Assembly (NCBI GenBank): GCA_003669555.1
Contig: QWOS01000057.1
Span: 1 to 32,337, forward strand
Direction of reading: 5' to 3'
DNA from: Planctomycetota bacterium
GTDB lineage: Bacteria; Planctomycetota; Planctomycetia; Gemmatales; Gemmataceae
DNA length: 32,337 nucleotides
Under the pieces are notes generated by a model that saw nothing but the letters and a program-made list of their open reading frames with translations, had not been told where the DNA came from and made no database searches. This document shows, one piece after another, positions 1-8,108 of the stretch; within the stretch, counting starts at the first letter, position 1, and each line of letters begins with the position of its first letter. The position numbers were made by a program, and so were the translations under genes.

Positions 1-540
1 ATGATCTATCAACAAGACCCGGTTGGGCTGGCCATCTGTGGAAAAACCATTGAGCGCCTGCTGCCCCCACGAGCCCGTCGCTCCCACCTGCCCGCCATGC
101 TCAGCACCCTGGCCAACCTGAAACCACACGGTGAAACCGACCTCAACGCCTGTCTGTTGCAGTTGGCCGGGGTGGCCCGTGGCAAGGGGCTGGTTATTCT
201 CTTTTCCGATCTGCTCACGGATATTGACCCCGTGATCAAGGGCCTGCACCGCCTGCGTCATTCAGGCCACGAGGTGATTGTCTTCAATATTCTCGACGAA
301 GCGGAAACCCGTTTCCCTTTCGACGGCTACTGCCAGTTCGAAGACAATGAGACGCCTGCCACCCTGACCCTCGATGCAAAATCCATTCGCCAGGATTACC
401 TGGATGCGTTAGCAGCCCATCAGGCCACACTCCGGGATGAATGCCACAAGGCCCAGATCGATTTTGTGTCCATGGATACCAGCGTCAATTTCGGTAGCGC
501 CCTGCTGGAATACTTGCAGCAGCGCAGCCGAAGGTTCTAG
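1..540 (+). CDS. DUF58 domain protein, C-terminal part
   Basis: This is the last 179 residues of a DUF58 protein. The family is usually around 300 residues, so the true start lies before the window and the ATG at base 1 is only the window edge. The visible part has the von Willebrand-A-like end of DUF58: an LPPR segment near residue 21, a GETDLNACL stretch near 44, the hydrophobic strand plus SDL (VILFSDLL) near 65, and a [11 protein letters not shown] strand near 89 followed by an FPFDG turn. DUF58 proteins are commonly encoded beside MoxR-type AAA ATPases and are thought to act with them in envelope or complex assembly; that partner would lie outside the window. The function is inferred from the family only. 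Identification is firm, role uncertain. Confidence 0.85.
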   Translation: MIYQQDPVGLAICGKTIERLLPPRARRSHLPAMLSTLANLKPHGETDLNACLLQLAGVARGKGLVILFSDLLTDIDPVIKGLHRLRHSGHEVIVFNILDEAETRFPFDGYCQFEDNETPATLTLDAKSIRQDYLDALAAHQATLRDECHKAQIDFVSMDTSVNFGSALLEYLQQRSRRF

Positions 541-586
541 GATTACTCCCCAATAAAATAGTCCTTTGCGTTCATCTTTATTCCAA

Positions 587-631
587 AACCACCTCAGCCC
601 TACAATCGCCCTATTGGCGGGCTTGGTGGTT
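587..631. terminator. Hairpin between the DUF58 and aquaporin genes
   Basis: An interrupted inverted repeat: AACCACC (587-593) pairs with GGTGGTT (625-631), and AGCCC (596-600) pairs with GGGCT (619-623). A short inner CAAT/ATTG stem sits at 603-616. It is followed by a weak T-rich stretch (CGCTTTT). It could end DUF58 transcription or be a structured leader of the aquaporin mRNA, whose start is at 669. The pairing is visible; the role is inferred. Confidence 0.4.
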
Positions 632-668
632 CGCTTTTCGTGGCCCCAGTATTTCTGAAAGGCATTTC

Positions 669-1400
669 ATGCATTTGTCCAAACGCTGTATCGCCGAAGC
701 AATCGGTACCTTCTGGCTGGTCTTTGGCGGTTGCGGTAGCGCAGTACTGGCAGCCGCTGTCGCAAGCAAGGTTGACGGCAGCACTTTCAATATCGGTATT
801 GGTTATGTGGGTGTTTCATTTGCCTTTGGTCTCACCGTGCTGACCATGGCCTACGCCATTGGCCATATTTCCGGCTGCCACCTGAATCCGGCGGTCACCG
901 CCGGCCTGGTCGCGAGTGGTCGCTTCAAGGTTGCCGAGGCTGCCTCTTATATGACTTCGCAAGTGGTAGGGGCGGTAATTGGCGCTGGCGCCCTATACCT
1001 CATTGCCTCAGGGCAGGATGGTTTCTCCGCCTCTGCGGGGGGCTTCGCGAGCAACGGTTTTGGCGACCATAGTCCAGGCAAGTACAGTCTGGTATCTTGC
1101 CTGGTTGCAGAAATCGTTCTCACTTTCATGTTCCTGTTCATCATCCATGGGGCCACAGACAAACGCGCACCAGCCGGTTTTGCCCCCATCGCCATTGGCC
1201 TGGGCCTGACCCTGATCCATCTGATTGGCATTCCAGTCACCAACCTGTCAGTCAACCCCGCCCGCTCCACCGGTCCTGCCATCTTTCAGGGCGGCTGGGC
1301 CCTGGGTCAACTGTGGCTATTCTGGCTGGCACCCATTGTGGGTGCTGTTTTGGCTGGCATCACCTACAAGGCAGTCTTTGAGACCCCCGAAAAAGCCTGA
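669..1400 (+). CDS. aqpZ: Aquaporin Z-like water channel
   Basis: A 243-residue inner-membrane channel of the MIP family, expected to let water cross the membrane. Both NPA boxes are present: [10 protein letters not shown] (NPA at 73-75) and [10 protein letters not shown] (NPA at 196-198). Six membrane segments are evident and length matches AqpZ. Of the selectivity-filter residues, Phe53, His184 and Arg199 align with the E. coli AqpZ filter. The position matching E. coli Thr183 appears to be Leu193, by my unaided alignment. The ATG at 669 has GAAAGG a few bases upstream. The gene stands alone, between a hairpin and a strong terminator. A glycerol-type channel is less likely because the filter carries His. 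Confidence 0.93.
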   Translation: MHLSKRCIAEAIGTFWLVFGGCGSAVLAAAVASKVDGSTFNIGIGYVGVSFAFGLTVLTMAYAIGHISGCHLNPAVTAGLVASGRFKVAEAASYMTSQVVGAVIGAGALYLIASGQDGFSASAGGFASNGFGDHSPGKYSLVSCLVAEIVLTFMFLFIIHGATDKRAPAGFAPIAIGLGLTLIHLIGIPVTNLSVNPARSTGPAIFQGGWALGQLWLFWLAPIVGAVLAGITYKAVFETPEKA

Positions 1401-1421
1401 TTGACCGTTTTCCCCAGCCCG

Positions 1422-1455
1422 CCCCCGGTTTGCCTCGGGCCAACCGGGGGTTTTT
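1422..1455 (+). terminator. Rho-independent terminator after the aquaporin gene
   Basis: A perfect 9-bp stem CCCCCGGTT (1422-1430) / AACCGGGGG (1442-1450), with a loop that can itself pair (GCC/GGC), is followed by TTTTT. It lies about 20 nt after the aquaporin stop codon and separates that gene from the sulfatase pair. Confidence 0.92.
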
Positions 1456-1565
1456 CGTGGCCACCCCTTCCCCAACGGCCTCCATTGTGGACAATCTGAA
1501 AAAAGGCCACGGGAATTCGACTGAAATAAGCATTTGAAATACCCTAGCAAGTGACAGGGATAAAC

Positions 1566-3176
1566 ATGTTCCGACACCCCGCACTTCCACCACTGTTTTT
1601 GCTCGTTTTCGCCAGCCTGGCAAACGCCCAGCCCAGGCGTCCCAATCTGCTATTCATCTTCGCCGATGACTGGGGTCGCTTCGCCAGCGCTTACGCCCGC
1701 CTCGATGGCCCGGGCACCCCGAACGATCTGGTGAAAACACCCCACTTCGACCGGTTGGCCCGGGAGGGCACACTGGTACGCCAAGCCTTTGTCTCGGCCC
1801 CGAGCTGCACGCCCTGCCGCAGTGCGCTGCTCAGTGGGCAGCATTTCTGGCGCACCGGCCGCGGTGCCATCCTGCAGGGAGCGGTGTGGGATGAAAATAT
1901 CCCCACTTATCCCCGGCTGATGGCCAAAGCCGGCTACCATCTGGGAAAAACCGGCAAAGTATGGAGTCCTGGAAACCCTGCCGACAGCCCCTATGGAAGG
2001 CCGGTGCCGGGCTTTGAAAAAGCGGGCGGAAGGTATCACAATTATTCTGAAGTGGTGACTGAACAGGTGAAAGCCGGCAAAACCATCCAGCAAGCAAAAA
2101 ACGACCTGCTGAATGAAGTGGGCGGGAACTTTGATGCCTTTCTGCAAGCCCGGCCCAACTCTACCCCCTTTGCCTACTGGTTTGGCCCGACGCATGTGCA
2201 TCGTCAGTGGGCGCGCGGCTCAGGCAAGGCCTTATGGGGCCTGAATCCCGACAATCTGAAAGGCAAACTACCGCCTTTTCTGCCCGATGTACCTGAGGTG
2301 CGCGAAGATTTCACCGATTACCTGGGCGAAGTGCAAGCTCTCGACGCCTATGCTGGCCTCTTGCTTGACCGGCTCGAAAAACGAGGCGAGCTGGATAGCA
2401 CCCTGGTGGTGATGAGCGGCGACCACGGCCCCCCCGGCTTCCCCCATGGCAAATGCAACCTTTACGATTTTGGAACGCGGGTGGCCTTGGCACTGCGCGG
2501 CCCGGGTGTCAAAAAAGGGACAGTTTCTGACACGCTGGTAAGCCTGCCCGATCTGGCGCCCACTTTTCTGGAGATGGCTGGCATCGCCATTCCAGACACC
2601 ATGACCGCCAACAGTTTGCAGTCGCTGGGAGTGCTTTCCCCAACAAGGACACGGGCGGGACGCGATGCGGTTTTCATTGGCCGCGAACGCCACTACCCCA
2701 CCGCCCGCGCGGGTGGTTTGCCCTACCCGCAGCGGGCCATCCGCACCCACGACCATTTGTACATCATCAACTTCCGGCCCGATCGCTGGCCGCTGGGCGA
2801 CCCTCGCCAGTTGGGAGAAGGGAATACCCCTTCATTCAACACAGTCGCCAACTTCACAGGTGCCACTCTTTCGGATGAGGATGCCGGGCCCACCAAAGCC
2901 TGGCTGGTCATGCACCGGACCGACCCCCAATGGCAATCCTATTTTGACAAAGCTTATGGCAAGCGTCCGGGCGAGGAATTGTATGCGCTGCAAAGCGATC
3001 CGCATCAGATGGTGAACCGGGCGGGTGATCCATCACTTGAAACCACCCGTGCATCACTCCGTAAGCGCTTGTTGCAAACGCTGTCTGATACAGGCGACCC
3101 GCGGGTGAGCGGGAAAGGCCAATACTATGAAATCCCGCCTTTGGCAGGCACCGTGCCAGGATGGAAAGACCAATGA
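1566..3176 (+). CDS. Exported sulfatase, N-sulfoglucosamine sulfohydrolase-like
   Basis: A type I sulfatase of 536 residues that would hydrolyse sulfate esters or N-sulfates, probably on sulfated polysaccharides. The mature domain opens with PNLLFIFADDWG, whose Asp pair binds calcium. The catalytic signature SCTPCRSALLSG has Cys81 as the residue to be converted to formylglycine. MSGDHG is the second metal site. The FPHGKCNLYDFGTRV segment resembles the heparan N-sulfatase branch of the family. A longer in-frame GTG start exists at 1551, but the ATG at 1566 has AGGGA five bases upstream and directly begins a signal peptide ending near SLANA, so I prefer 1566. The stop overlaps the next gene's start (ATGA). 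No formylglycine-generating enzyme is in the window. The substrate is inferred. Confidence 0.9.
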   Translation: MFRHPALPPLFLLVFASLANAQPRRPNLLFIFADDWGRFASAYARLDGPGTPNDLVKTPHFDRLAREGTLVRQAFVSAPSCTPCRSALLSGQHFWRTGRGAILQGAVWDENIPTYPRLMAKAGYHLGKTGKVWSPGNPADSPYGRPVPGFEKAGGRYHNYSEVVTEQVKAGKTIQQAKNDLLNEVGGNFDAFLQARPNSTPFAYWFGPTHVHRQWARGSGKALWGLNPDNLKGKLPPFLPDVPEVREDFTDYLGEVQALDAYAGLLLDRLEKRGELDSTLVVMSGDHGPPGFPHGKCNLYDFGTRVALALRGPGVKKGTVSDTLVSLPDLAPTFLEMAGIAIPDTMTANSLQSLGVLSPTRTRAGRDAVFIGRERHYPTARAGGLPYPQRAIRTHDHLYIINFRPDRWPLGDPRQLGEGNTPSFNTVANFTGATLSDEDAGPTKAWLVMHRTDPQWQSYFDKAYGKRPGEELYALQSDPHQMVNRAGDPSLETTRASLRKRLLQTLSDTGDPRVSGKGQYYEIPPLAGTVPGWKDQ

Positions 3177-4597
3177 TCTCGCTATTCAGTCTGCTGCTGA
3201 CAACAGGCCCGGTCTTACATGCCGCTCCAGTCTCGAAACCTAATTTCGTCATCATCCTGGCCGACGACATGGGCTGGGGCGACCTGGGTGCTTACAATCC
3301 GGCCAGCAAGATTCCTACCCCGCGGATGGATAAGTTGGCGGCGGAGAGCCAACGGTTCCTCGACGCTCACAGCCCCTCCGGGGTATGCACCCCAACCCGA
3401 TACGGCCTGCTGACCGGACGCTATTCGTGGCGAGGCAAGCTGAAGTCGGGTGTGCTCCAGGGATATGCCCCTGTACTGATCGAACCGGACCGGCCCACCC
3501 TTGCCAGCCACCTGAAAAAAGCAGGGTATGCCACCTGCGGCATCGGCAAATGGCACCTGGGTCTGCAAAAAAATCAAAAAACCGACTACAGCCAGGCCCT
3601 CACCCCGGGGCCTTTGGATGTGGGCTTTGACAGCTTCTTTGGAATCGCCGCTTCGCTCGATATGCCTCCCTATGCATTCATCGAAAATCGCGGCCTGAAA
3701 TCTCCGCTGACAGGCACCATTGCCGCCAGCAAGATGCGGAGAGAAGGTGGCGGAGGCTTCTGGCGGGAAGGTGCCTTAGGGGAAGGATTCACCCATGAAG
3801 GCGTTCTCCCCGAACTGCACAAACAGGCGACTGCGTTTCTTGACAAGCAACAACCCGGCCAACCATTCCTGCTCTATCTGCCCCTGACTGGCCCGCACAC
3901 CCCATGGATGCCCACGCCAGAATTCCGTGGAAAATCCAAAGCCGGCTGGTATGGCGATTTTGTCTGCCAGGTGGACTCATTGGTAGGCAGCCTGCTCGAC
4001 ACATTGAAGGCCCGAGGCTTGGCCAACAACACGGTGGTTATCCTCACCAGCGACAACGGGGGGCACTGGAAGCAAAGTGATATCGATACCTTCGGTCATC
4101 TGTCCAATGCCTCGTGGCGCGGACAGAAGGCCGATATTCACGAGGGTGGACATCGCGTGCCACTGCTGGTGCGTTGGCCAGACCAATGCGCTCCCGGCTT
4201 GAGTCATTCGCTGGTCTGTCTGACCGATATCCCCGCCACTTGCGCCAGCCTGGCTGGTATTCCGATGGGAAAAGAGGGCTTCGAAGACAGCATCAGCTTC
4301 GCATCCACCCTGTTGGCTGGCAAACAGGGCGCCAGAACCAGCATGGTGCACCATTCCTCACAAGGCATGTTCGCCTATCGCAAGGGCCCCTGGAAGGTGA
4401 TCGAGGGACTGGGTAGCGGTGGCTTCACCGCCCCGGCCCTGGAACTTCCACAGTTTGGCGGTTTGGAAGGACAACTGTACCATTTGATTGAGGATCCATG
4501 CGAGACTCGCAACCGCTGGGCTTCTGACACTTTTCGCGCCAGGGAAATGCTCGCTGAAATGCAAACCTTGCGCGACTCGGGCAAGATCCTACCCTGA
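3173..4597 (+). CDS. Exported arylsulfatase A-like sulfatase
   Basis: A second type I sulfatase, 474 residues. It has a signal peptide (ISLFSLLLTTGPVLHAA), then NFVIILADDMGWGD for metal binding, then the catalytic GVCTPTRYGLLTGR with Cys72 as the formylglycine site. KWHLG follows, and later TSDNGGHW for the other metal ligands. The frame opens earlier at an ATG at 3161, but the ATG at 3173 overlaps the previous stop in the classic ATGA arrangement and has GGAAAG just upstream, so translational coupling is likely and I choose 3173. Together the two enzymes form a two-gene operon for breakdown of a sulfated glycan or small sulfate ester outside the cytoplasm. Its sequence differs clearly from its neighbour, so it is not a recent duplicate. 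The specific substrate cannot be read from sequence. Confidence 0.9.
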   Translation: MISLFSLLLTTGPVLHAAPVSKPNFVIILADDMGWGDLGAYNPASKIPTPRMDKLAAESQRFLDAHSPSGVCTPTRYGLLTGRYSWRGKLKSGVLQGYAPVLIEPDRPTLASHLKKAGYATCGIGKWHLGLQKNQKTDYSQALTPGPLDVGFDSFFGIAASLDMPPYAFIENRGLKSPLTGTIAASKMRREGGGGFWREGALGEGFTHEGVLPELHKQATAFLDKQQPGQPFLLYLPLTGPHTPWMPTPEFRGKSKAGWYGDFVCQVDSLVGSLLDTLKARGLANNTVVILTSDNGGHWKQSDIDTFGHLSNASWRGQKADIHEGGHRVPLLVRWPDQCAPGLSHSLVCLTDIPATCASLAGIPMGKEGFEDSISFASTLLAGKQGARTSMVHHSSQGMFAYRKGPWKVIEGLGSGGFTAPALELPQFGGLEGQLYHLIEDPCETRNRWASDTFRAREMLAEMQTLRDSGKILP

Positions 4598-4624
4598 CTC
4601 CAACTACCCGGAACCGCGCATATC

Positions 4625-4924
4625 ATGCATGAACCTCAGATAGAAAGTGGCAAAGACCCCGCCGCGCTGTACAAATCGCGCCTGGGGATGCGCCTTTTCA
4701 TTGCCTATGCTTCGCTTTACGGTCTATTTGTGGCTATCAATCTGGTGCAGCCCGCACTGATGGGGATCATGGTCCTGCCGGGTATCAATCTGGCGGTGAT
4801 CTACGGCCTGGTCTTGATCCTGTCTGCTTTGCTACTCGCGCTTTGGTATGACCGGCTGTGCCGGCGCGAAGAAACGCGGCTGGGCAATCCACCCAAAAGC
4901 AACACCATTCGCGGGGAAGACTAA
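4625..4924 (+). CDS. DUF485 small membrane protein
   Basis: A 99-residue protein with two membrane segments (LFIAYASLYGLFVAINLV, and AVIYGLVLILSALLLALWY) and a charged tail, fitting the DUF485 family. Genes of this family (such as E. coli yjcH) typically sit immediately before an ActP-type acetate or solute:sodium symporter, and the same is true here: the symporter starts 2 nt after this stop codon. The role is presumed accessory to that transporter. Identification is supported by size, topology and neighbour. Confidence 0.85.
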   Translation: MHEPQIESGKDPAALYKSRLGMRLFIAYASLYGLFVAINLVQPALMGIMVLPGINLAVIYGLVLILSALLLALWYDRLCRREETRLGNPPKSNTIRGED

Positions 4925-4926
4925 CG

Positions 4927-6837
4927 ATGGTTATTGGCATTTTTCTGGCATTTGTGCTCTTCATCGTTGGGCTTTCTTTCAAACTCGGAAAGCAAACAAA
5001 AACCTCCAGTGGTTATTTTGCCGCTGGGGGCCAGATTCATTGGTTTGTCAATGGCATAGCATTCGCTGGCGACTACCTGTCAGCCGCCTCGTTTCTGGGG
5101 ATCTGTGGCATGATCGCCACCACCGGATACGACGGATTCCTCTACTCCATCGGCTTTTTGGCCGGCTGGGTAGTGGCCCTGCTGGTCATTGCTGAGCCCC
5201 TACGCCGGATGGGCCGATACACCTTTGCCGATGCAGTCGATGCGCCTTTCCGCTCGCGAGGCATCCAACTGATGGCAGCCATCAGCACTTTGGTGGTTTC
5301 CCTCTGTTACCTGGTACCGCAGATGGTGGGTGCGGGTGTATTGGTGGAGCCCTTGCTGGGCCTGTCCTACCGCTGGGGCGTGCTCATGGTGGGTTCAATC
5401 GTCATATTCATTGTCACCACCGCCGGCATGGCTTCCACCACCTATGTGCAATTCCTCAAGGGTGGCCTGTTGATCGTGTTTTCCCTGGTGCTGGTGGTGG
5501 TGGTTTGCCTGCGCGGACTTTCCACCCATCCGCCCGGCAGCACAGACCATCCCTATTACCAGCACCGTATCTTGCACAGTGCCGGCACCGAAGCCCTGCG
5601 GATTATTGAGCCGGGTTTCCGTTTGATTGAGGAGCATGATTCCAAGGTCGGCCGCTTCGCCCTCCTTGAGGAAGTGAATCAGGAGATAGCCAGGCGATGC
5701 TGGTGGAAGGTAGATACCGCCAACACGGGCCTCCGGCTTCTGGAAGGCGAATGTGTGGTGGTTTCCACAGGCACCGGGTCCAGGCGGATCAACGGAATGC
5801 CCGCCTCTGACACCAATCACCTACGGCCTGTGGGGAGCATCGCCAGCCTGAAAGGTGAAACAAATGCCCAGACGGGTCCCCTGTCACCGGTGGGAATTCT
5901 GGCAGCACTCGGCCACCCGGACACCCGGGTGCTCACCTGGAAGGAAGGGAAATTCAATGACAAAGCTGGTGACCATGTCACTTTCTATTATCCAGTGGAG
6001 ACCCCGGGAGACCGCTTGCTTCGGCCGGGCATGAAGTTCAAGCTCGAGGGTACCCTGCTCGAGCGTCTTGATTTCGCATCGCTGATGCTGGCCCTGTTTT
6101 TGGGCACCGCAGCACTGCCGCATATCCTCATTCGCTACTACACTGTGCCCAGCCCAGCCAGCGCCCGCAAATCCACCTTGGTAGCTATCGGCTCCATCGG
6201 CCTTTTTTATGTTCTGACCCTGTTCATGGGGCTGGGGGCCATGACCAACGGCGTCCTCAACCCTGCCGATAGCAATATGGCCGCGCCCCTGTTGGCCAAA
6301 TCGTTTGGCCAACTGCTTTTTGCCTTCATCTCCGCCATCGCCTTCGCGACAGTGCTGGGTACCGTCAGCGGATTGATCGTCGCCGCATCTGGTGCGGTGG
6401 CGCATGATCTGGCGGATCGCTTCCTCGATCTGCGGCTGGAAGAGAAATCAAAAATCACCCTGGGAAAGGCAGCAGCGGTGGTAATTGGGGCTATTGGCAT
6501 CGCCCTGGGGATTATGTTTCAGGGTATGAATGTCTCATTCCTGGTGGGATTGGCTTTTGCCGTGGCAGCCAGCGCCAACCTGCCGGCAATAGTTATGATC
6601 CTTTTCTGGAAACGAACCACGGCGGCTGGCGTGATTTCCTCGATCGGCGTTGGGATGATAGCGTCACTGACCCTGATCCTGTTGTCGCCTGATCTCTACA
6701 AGTTGTACGGTCTTGATCCTTCCACAGCGCCGGTGGCCCTGACCAACCCGGGAATCATCTCCATCCCGCTGGGATTCCTTATGCTAATGGTGGTTTCACT
6801 CCTTACCAAACGGGGGGAACGCCACGCCCACAACTGA
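4927..6837 (+). CDS. ActP-like solute:sodium symporter with large loop
   Basis: An inner-membrane symporter of the SSS family, closest in pattern to ActP, which carries acetate and similar monocarboxylates with sodium. The N-terminal region reads YFAAGGQIHWFVNGIAFAGD and GDYLSAASFLG, typical of the family. TAALPHILIRYYTVPSP, just after the large loop, matches ActP closely. At 636 residues it is longer than ActP (about 550): residues about 197-378 form one long hydrophilic stretch between two membrane segments, where ActP has about 40 residues. The frame opens earlier at 4858, but the ATG at 4927 starts directly at the first membrane segment and follows the DUF485 stop by 2 nt, with GGGGAAG upstream. 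It forms a pair with the DUF485 gene. The substrate could differ from acetate. Confidence 0.88.
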   Translation: MVIGIFLAFVLFIVGLSFKLGKQTKTSSGYFAAGGQIHWFVNGIAFAGDYLSAASFLGICGMIATTGYDGFLYSIGFLAGWVVALLVIAEPLRRMGRYTFADAVDAPFRSRGIQLMAAISTLVVSLCYLVPQMVGAGVLVEPLLGLSYRWGVLMVGSIVIFIVTTAGMASTTYVQFLKGGLLIVFSLVLVVVVCLRGLSTHPPGSTDHPYYQHRILHSAGTEALRIIEPGFRLIEEHDSKVGRFALLEEVNQEIARRCWWKVDTANTGLRLLEGECVVVSTGTGSRRINGMPASDTNHLRPVGSIASLKGETNAQTGPLSPVGILAALGHPDTRVLTWKEGKFNDKAGDHVTFYYPVETPGDRLLRPGMKFKLEGTLLERLDFASLMLALFLGTAALPHILIRYYTVPSPASARKSTLVAIGSIGLFYVLTLFMGLGAMTNGVLNPADSNMAAPLLAKSFGQLLFAFISAIAFATVLGTVSGLIVAASGAVAHDLADRFLDLRLEEKSKITLGKAAAVVIGAIGIALGIMFQGMNVSFLVGLAFAVAASANLPAIVMILFWKRTTAAGVISSIGVGMIASLTLILLSPDLYKLYGLDPSTAPVALTNPGIISIPLGFLMLMVVSLLTKRGERHAHN

Positions 6838-6838
6838 T

Positions 6839-6913
6839 CGGGCAGCCGAGTGAATTATCCATAAACCATATGAATCCTTTTGTTTCGTTTGGCTTGTACC
6901 CGGATATTTTTTT
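6839..6913. terminator. Weak hairpin between convergent genes
   Basis: CGGG (6839-6842) and GCC can pair with GGC and CCCG (up to 6902) across a long loop, followed by seven T on the plus strand. It lies in the 82-bp gap between the symporter and the convergent thioredoxin-like gene. The pairing is broken and the loop is long, so this is a tentative call. Confidence 0.25.
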
Positions 6914-6919
6914 CTCTTT

Positions 6920-7981
6920 TCAGGGTTCTTTTTTGGCATCGAGCCGTTTTTTGTAACGCGCCCGGTCATTGGCCTCACCCTGACCACTGACCGGAATATT
7001 CGTCTCGTAGTAAACTCCTTCGCGGAAACCCTGGCTGGCCATCTGCTGCCTGTTTTTCTGCGGCTTCACATGGGACTGCAGGGTGGCGCGCAGGGCCCCT
7101 GGCAGAGTGGTTTCCAGTTGGGCGGCCGGAATCTCGGTCACCACCCTGCCCCCCAACCCGAAGATATCCGGCTCGATCAACATCACCCCTTCGGTGAGGG
7201 TGGTTCCCTGAATGGTGGGTAGTTCTTGCATGGAGCTGGCGCTGGCATAGGTAAAAAAGCCCTGGAACGGTTTGCTCCAGGCCAGGTTGGCGACTAGCGC
7301 CTCAAGTCCTTTGCGCCGTTCCGGCTTGTCGGCAACCACCAGGACGAGCGGCTGCAGATCGCTGGCAGCCACTACCAGTCCCACCTTGGGAGTGAGGTTG
7401 ATGGGCAGGGCTGGTGCCCCCTCCACCTTTTTTGCTGGGTACCTGGCAGCGATCTCCGCCATTCCCCGTGCCATATCGGCTGGGTCCGTGTAAAGATCCC
7501 TTGGCCCCCGGCCAGGTCCGCGGCCCCTGGCAGCATGGGCCCCTTCGGGGGTGAGCATGGCAAAAGCGGTGTTGGCGACCTGGCCCCTTTTCAGGGAAGC
7601 CACAAAAGCCTTCTCAGACTCGTCCTCATAGGAAATCAGACGAATGCAGACAAAATCACTGGAAGCGGTGACAACCGCAGGTTGGGACAGGAAACTCCTG
7701 TCCATGGTCAGTTTCCCTGGTCACCACATGCCGGGCACGCCAGCACAATGCGGCGCCCCGCTGGCGAATAAAATAGGCTTGCCAGTGCGTTTAGCTTCAG
7801 CCAAGCCTCGGTCCAGTGTGGCAAACCACTGGATGGCTGCGGGTTCCACAACCCCAGGTGCCCCAGGATTTCCGTCGACTGGTTTTGCTGGGCTGGCTTG
7901 TCGTGGCTGACCACTAGCCACCACCGGGACAAGGCCCAGGCAACAAGCCATGGTTATTTTGATCCATAAAAAGTTTCGCAT
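6920..7981 (-). CDS. Thioredoxin-like exported protein, candidate selenoprotein (in-frame TGA)
   Basis: Read through one TGA (7721-7723), the frame encodes 353 residues: a signal peptide ending near VVASG, a thioredoxin-like domain, then a second alpha/beta domain. GKPILFASGAPHC places Cys79 where the first active-site cysteine of thioredoxins sits. The TGA is residue 87 (Cys-x7-Sec), and the frame continues with FLSQPAVV and FVCIRLISYED, the usual strand after a thioredoxin active site, then GQVANTAFAMLTPEG. The ATG at 7979-7981 has GGGGGA upstream. No frameshift is needed and the same frame is open on both sides. A hairpin right after the TGA fits a bacterial SECIS. Alternatives: a nonsense mutation, a sequencing error of TGC or TGT, or a separate gene from the ATG at 7705, which has AGGGA 8 nt upstream. 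The cysteine-free alternative would cut the fold in two. No other selenocysteine genes are in the window. Confidence 0.6.
7685..7703 (-). promoter_or_regulatory. Candidate bacterial SECIS hairpin
   Basis: On the minus strand, GGACAGGA (7703-7696) pairs perfectly with TCCTGTCC (7692-7685) around the three-base loop GTT. The loop starts 25 nt after the TGA at 7721-7723. Published bacterial SECIS models ask for a stem-loop whose apical loop lies about 16-37 nt after the UGA, with a G among the first two loop bases; all of this is met. The hairpin lies inside coding sequence, as bacterial SECIS elements do. It has not been tested against a scoring program. Confidence 0.55.
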
Positions 7982-8108
7982 GACACATCCCCCACTAACG
8001 TTTTTTTGCCCGCTGTTTCACTTGGTCGTTTGACAACATCACCGATCCCACAGTCCTTGTAGCAAACGGTAACTGAAGGCAAAGTGAAGCCTGACCCGGA
8101 TGGCCAAA

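Noticed and set aside
947..1282. Antisense open frames across the aquaporin, sulfatase, RND and LRR genes
   Set aside because: They are shadows of well-supported genes on the other strand with GC-rich, Arg/Pro-rich translations.
1484..1495. ATTGT-GG-ACAAT palindrome upstream of the sulfatase pair
   Set aside because: Only 5-bp arms; not distinguishable from chance, and no local regulator gene points to it.
6920..7705. Treating the 261-codon frame from the ATG at 7705 as an independent gene
   Set aside because: It would start in the middle of a thioredoxin-like fold, just after the active-site region and without a signal peptide, while the upstream frame of 86 codons would be a meaningless fragment. 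AGGGA does occur 8 nt upstream of this ATG, so it remains an alternative.
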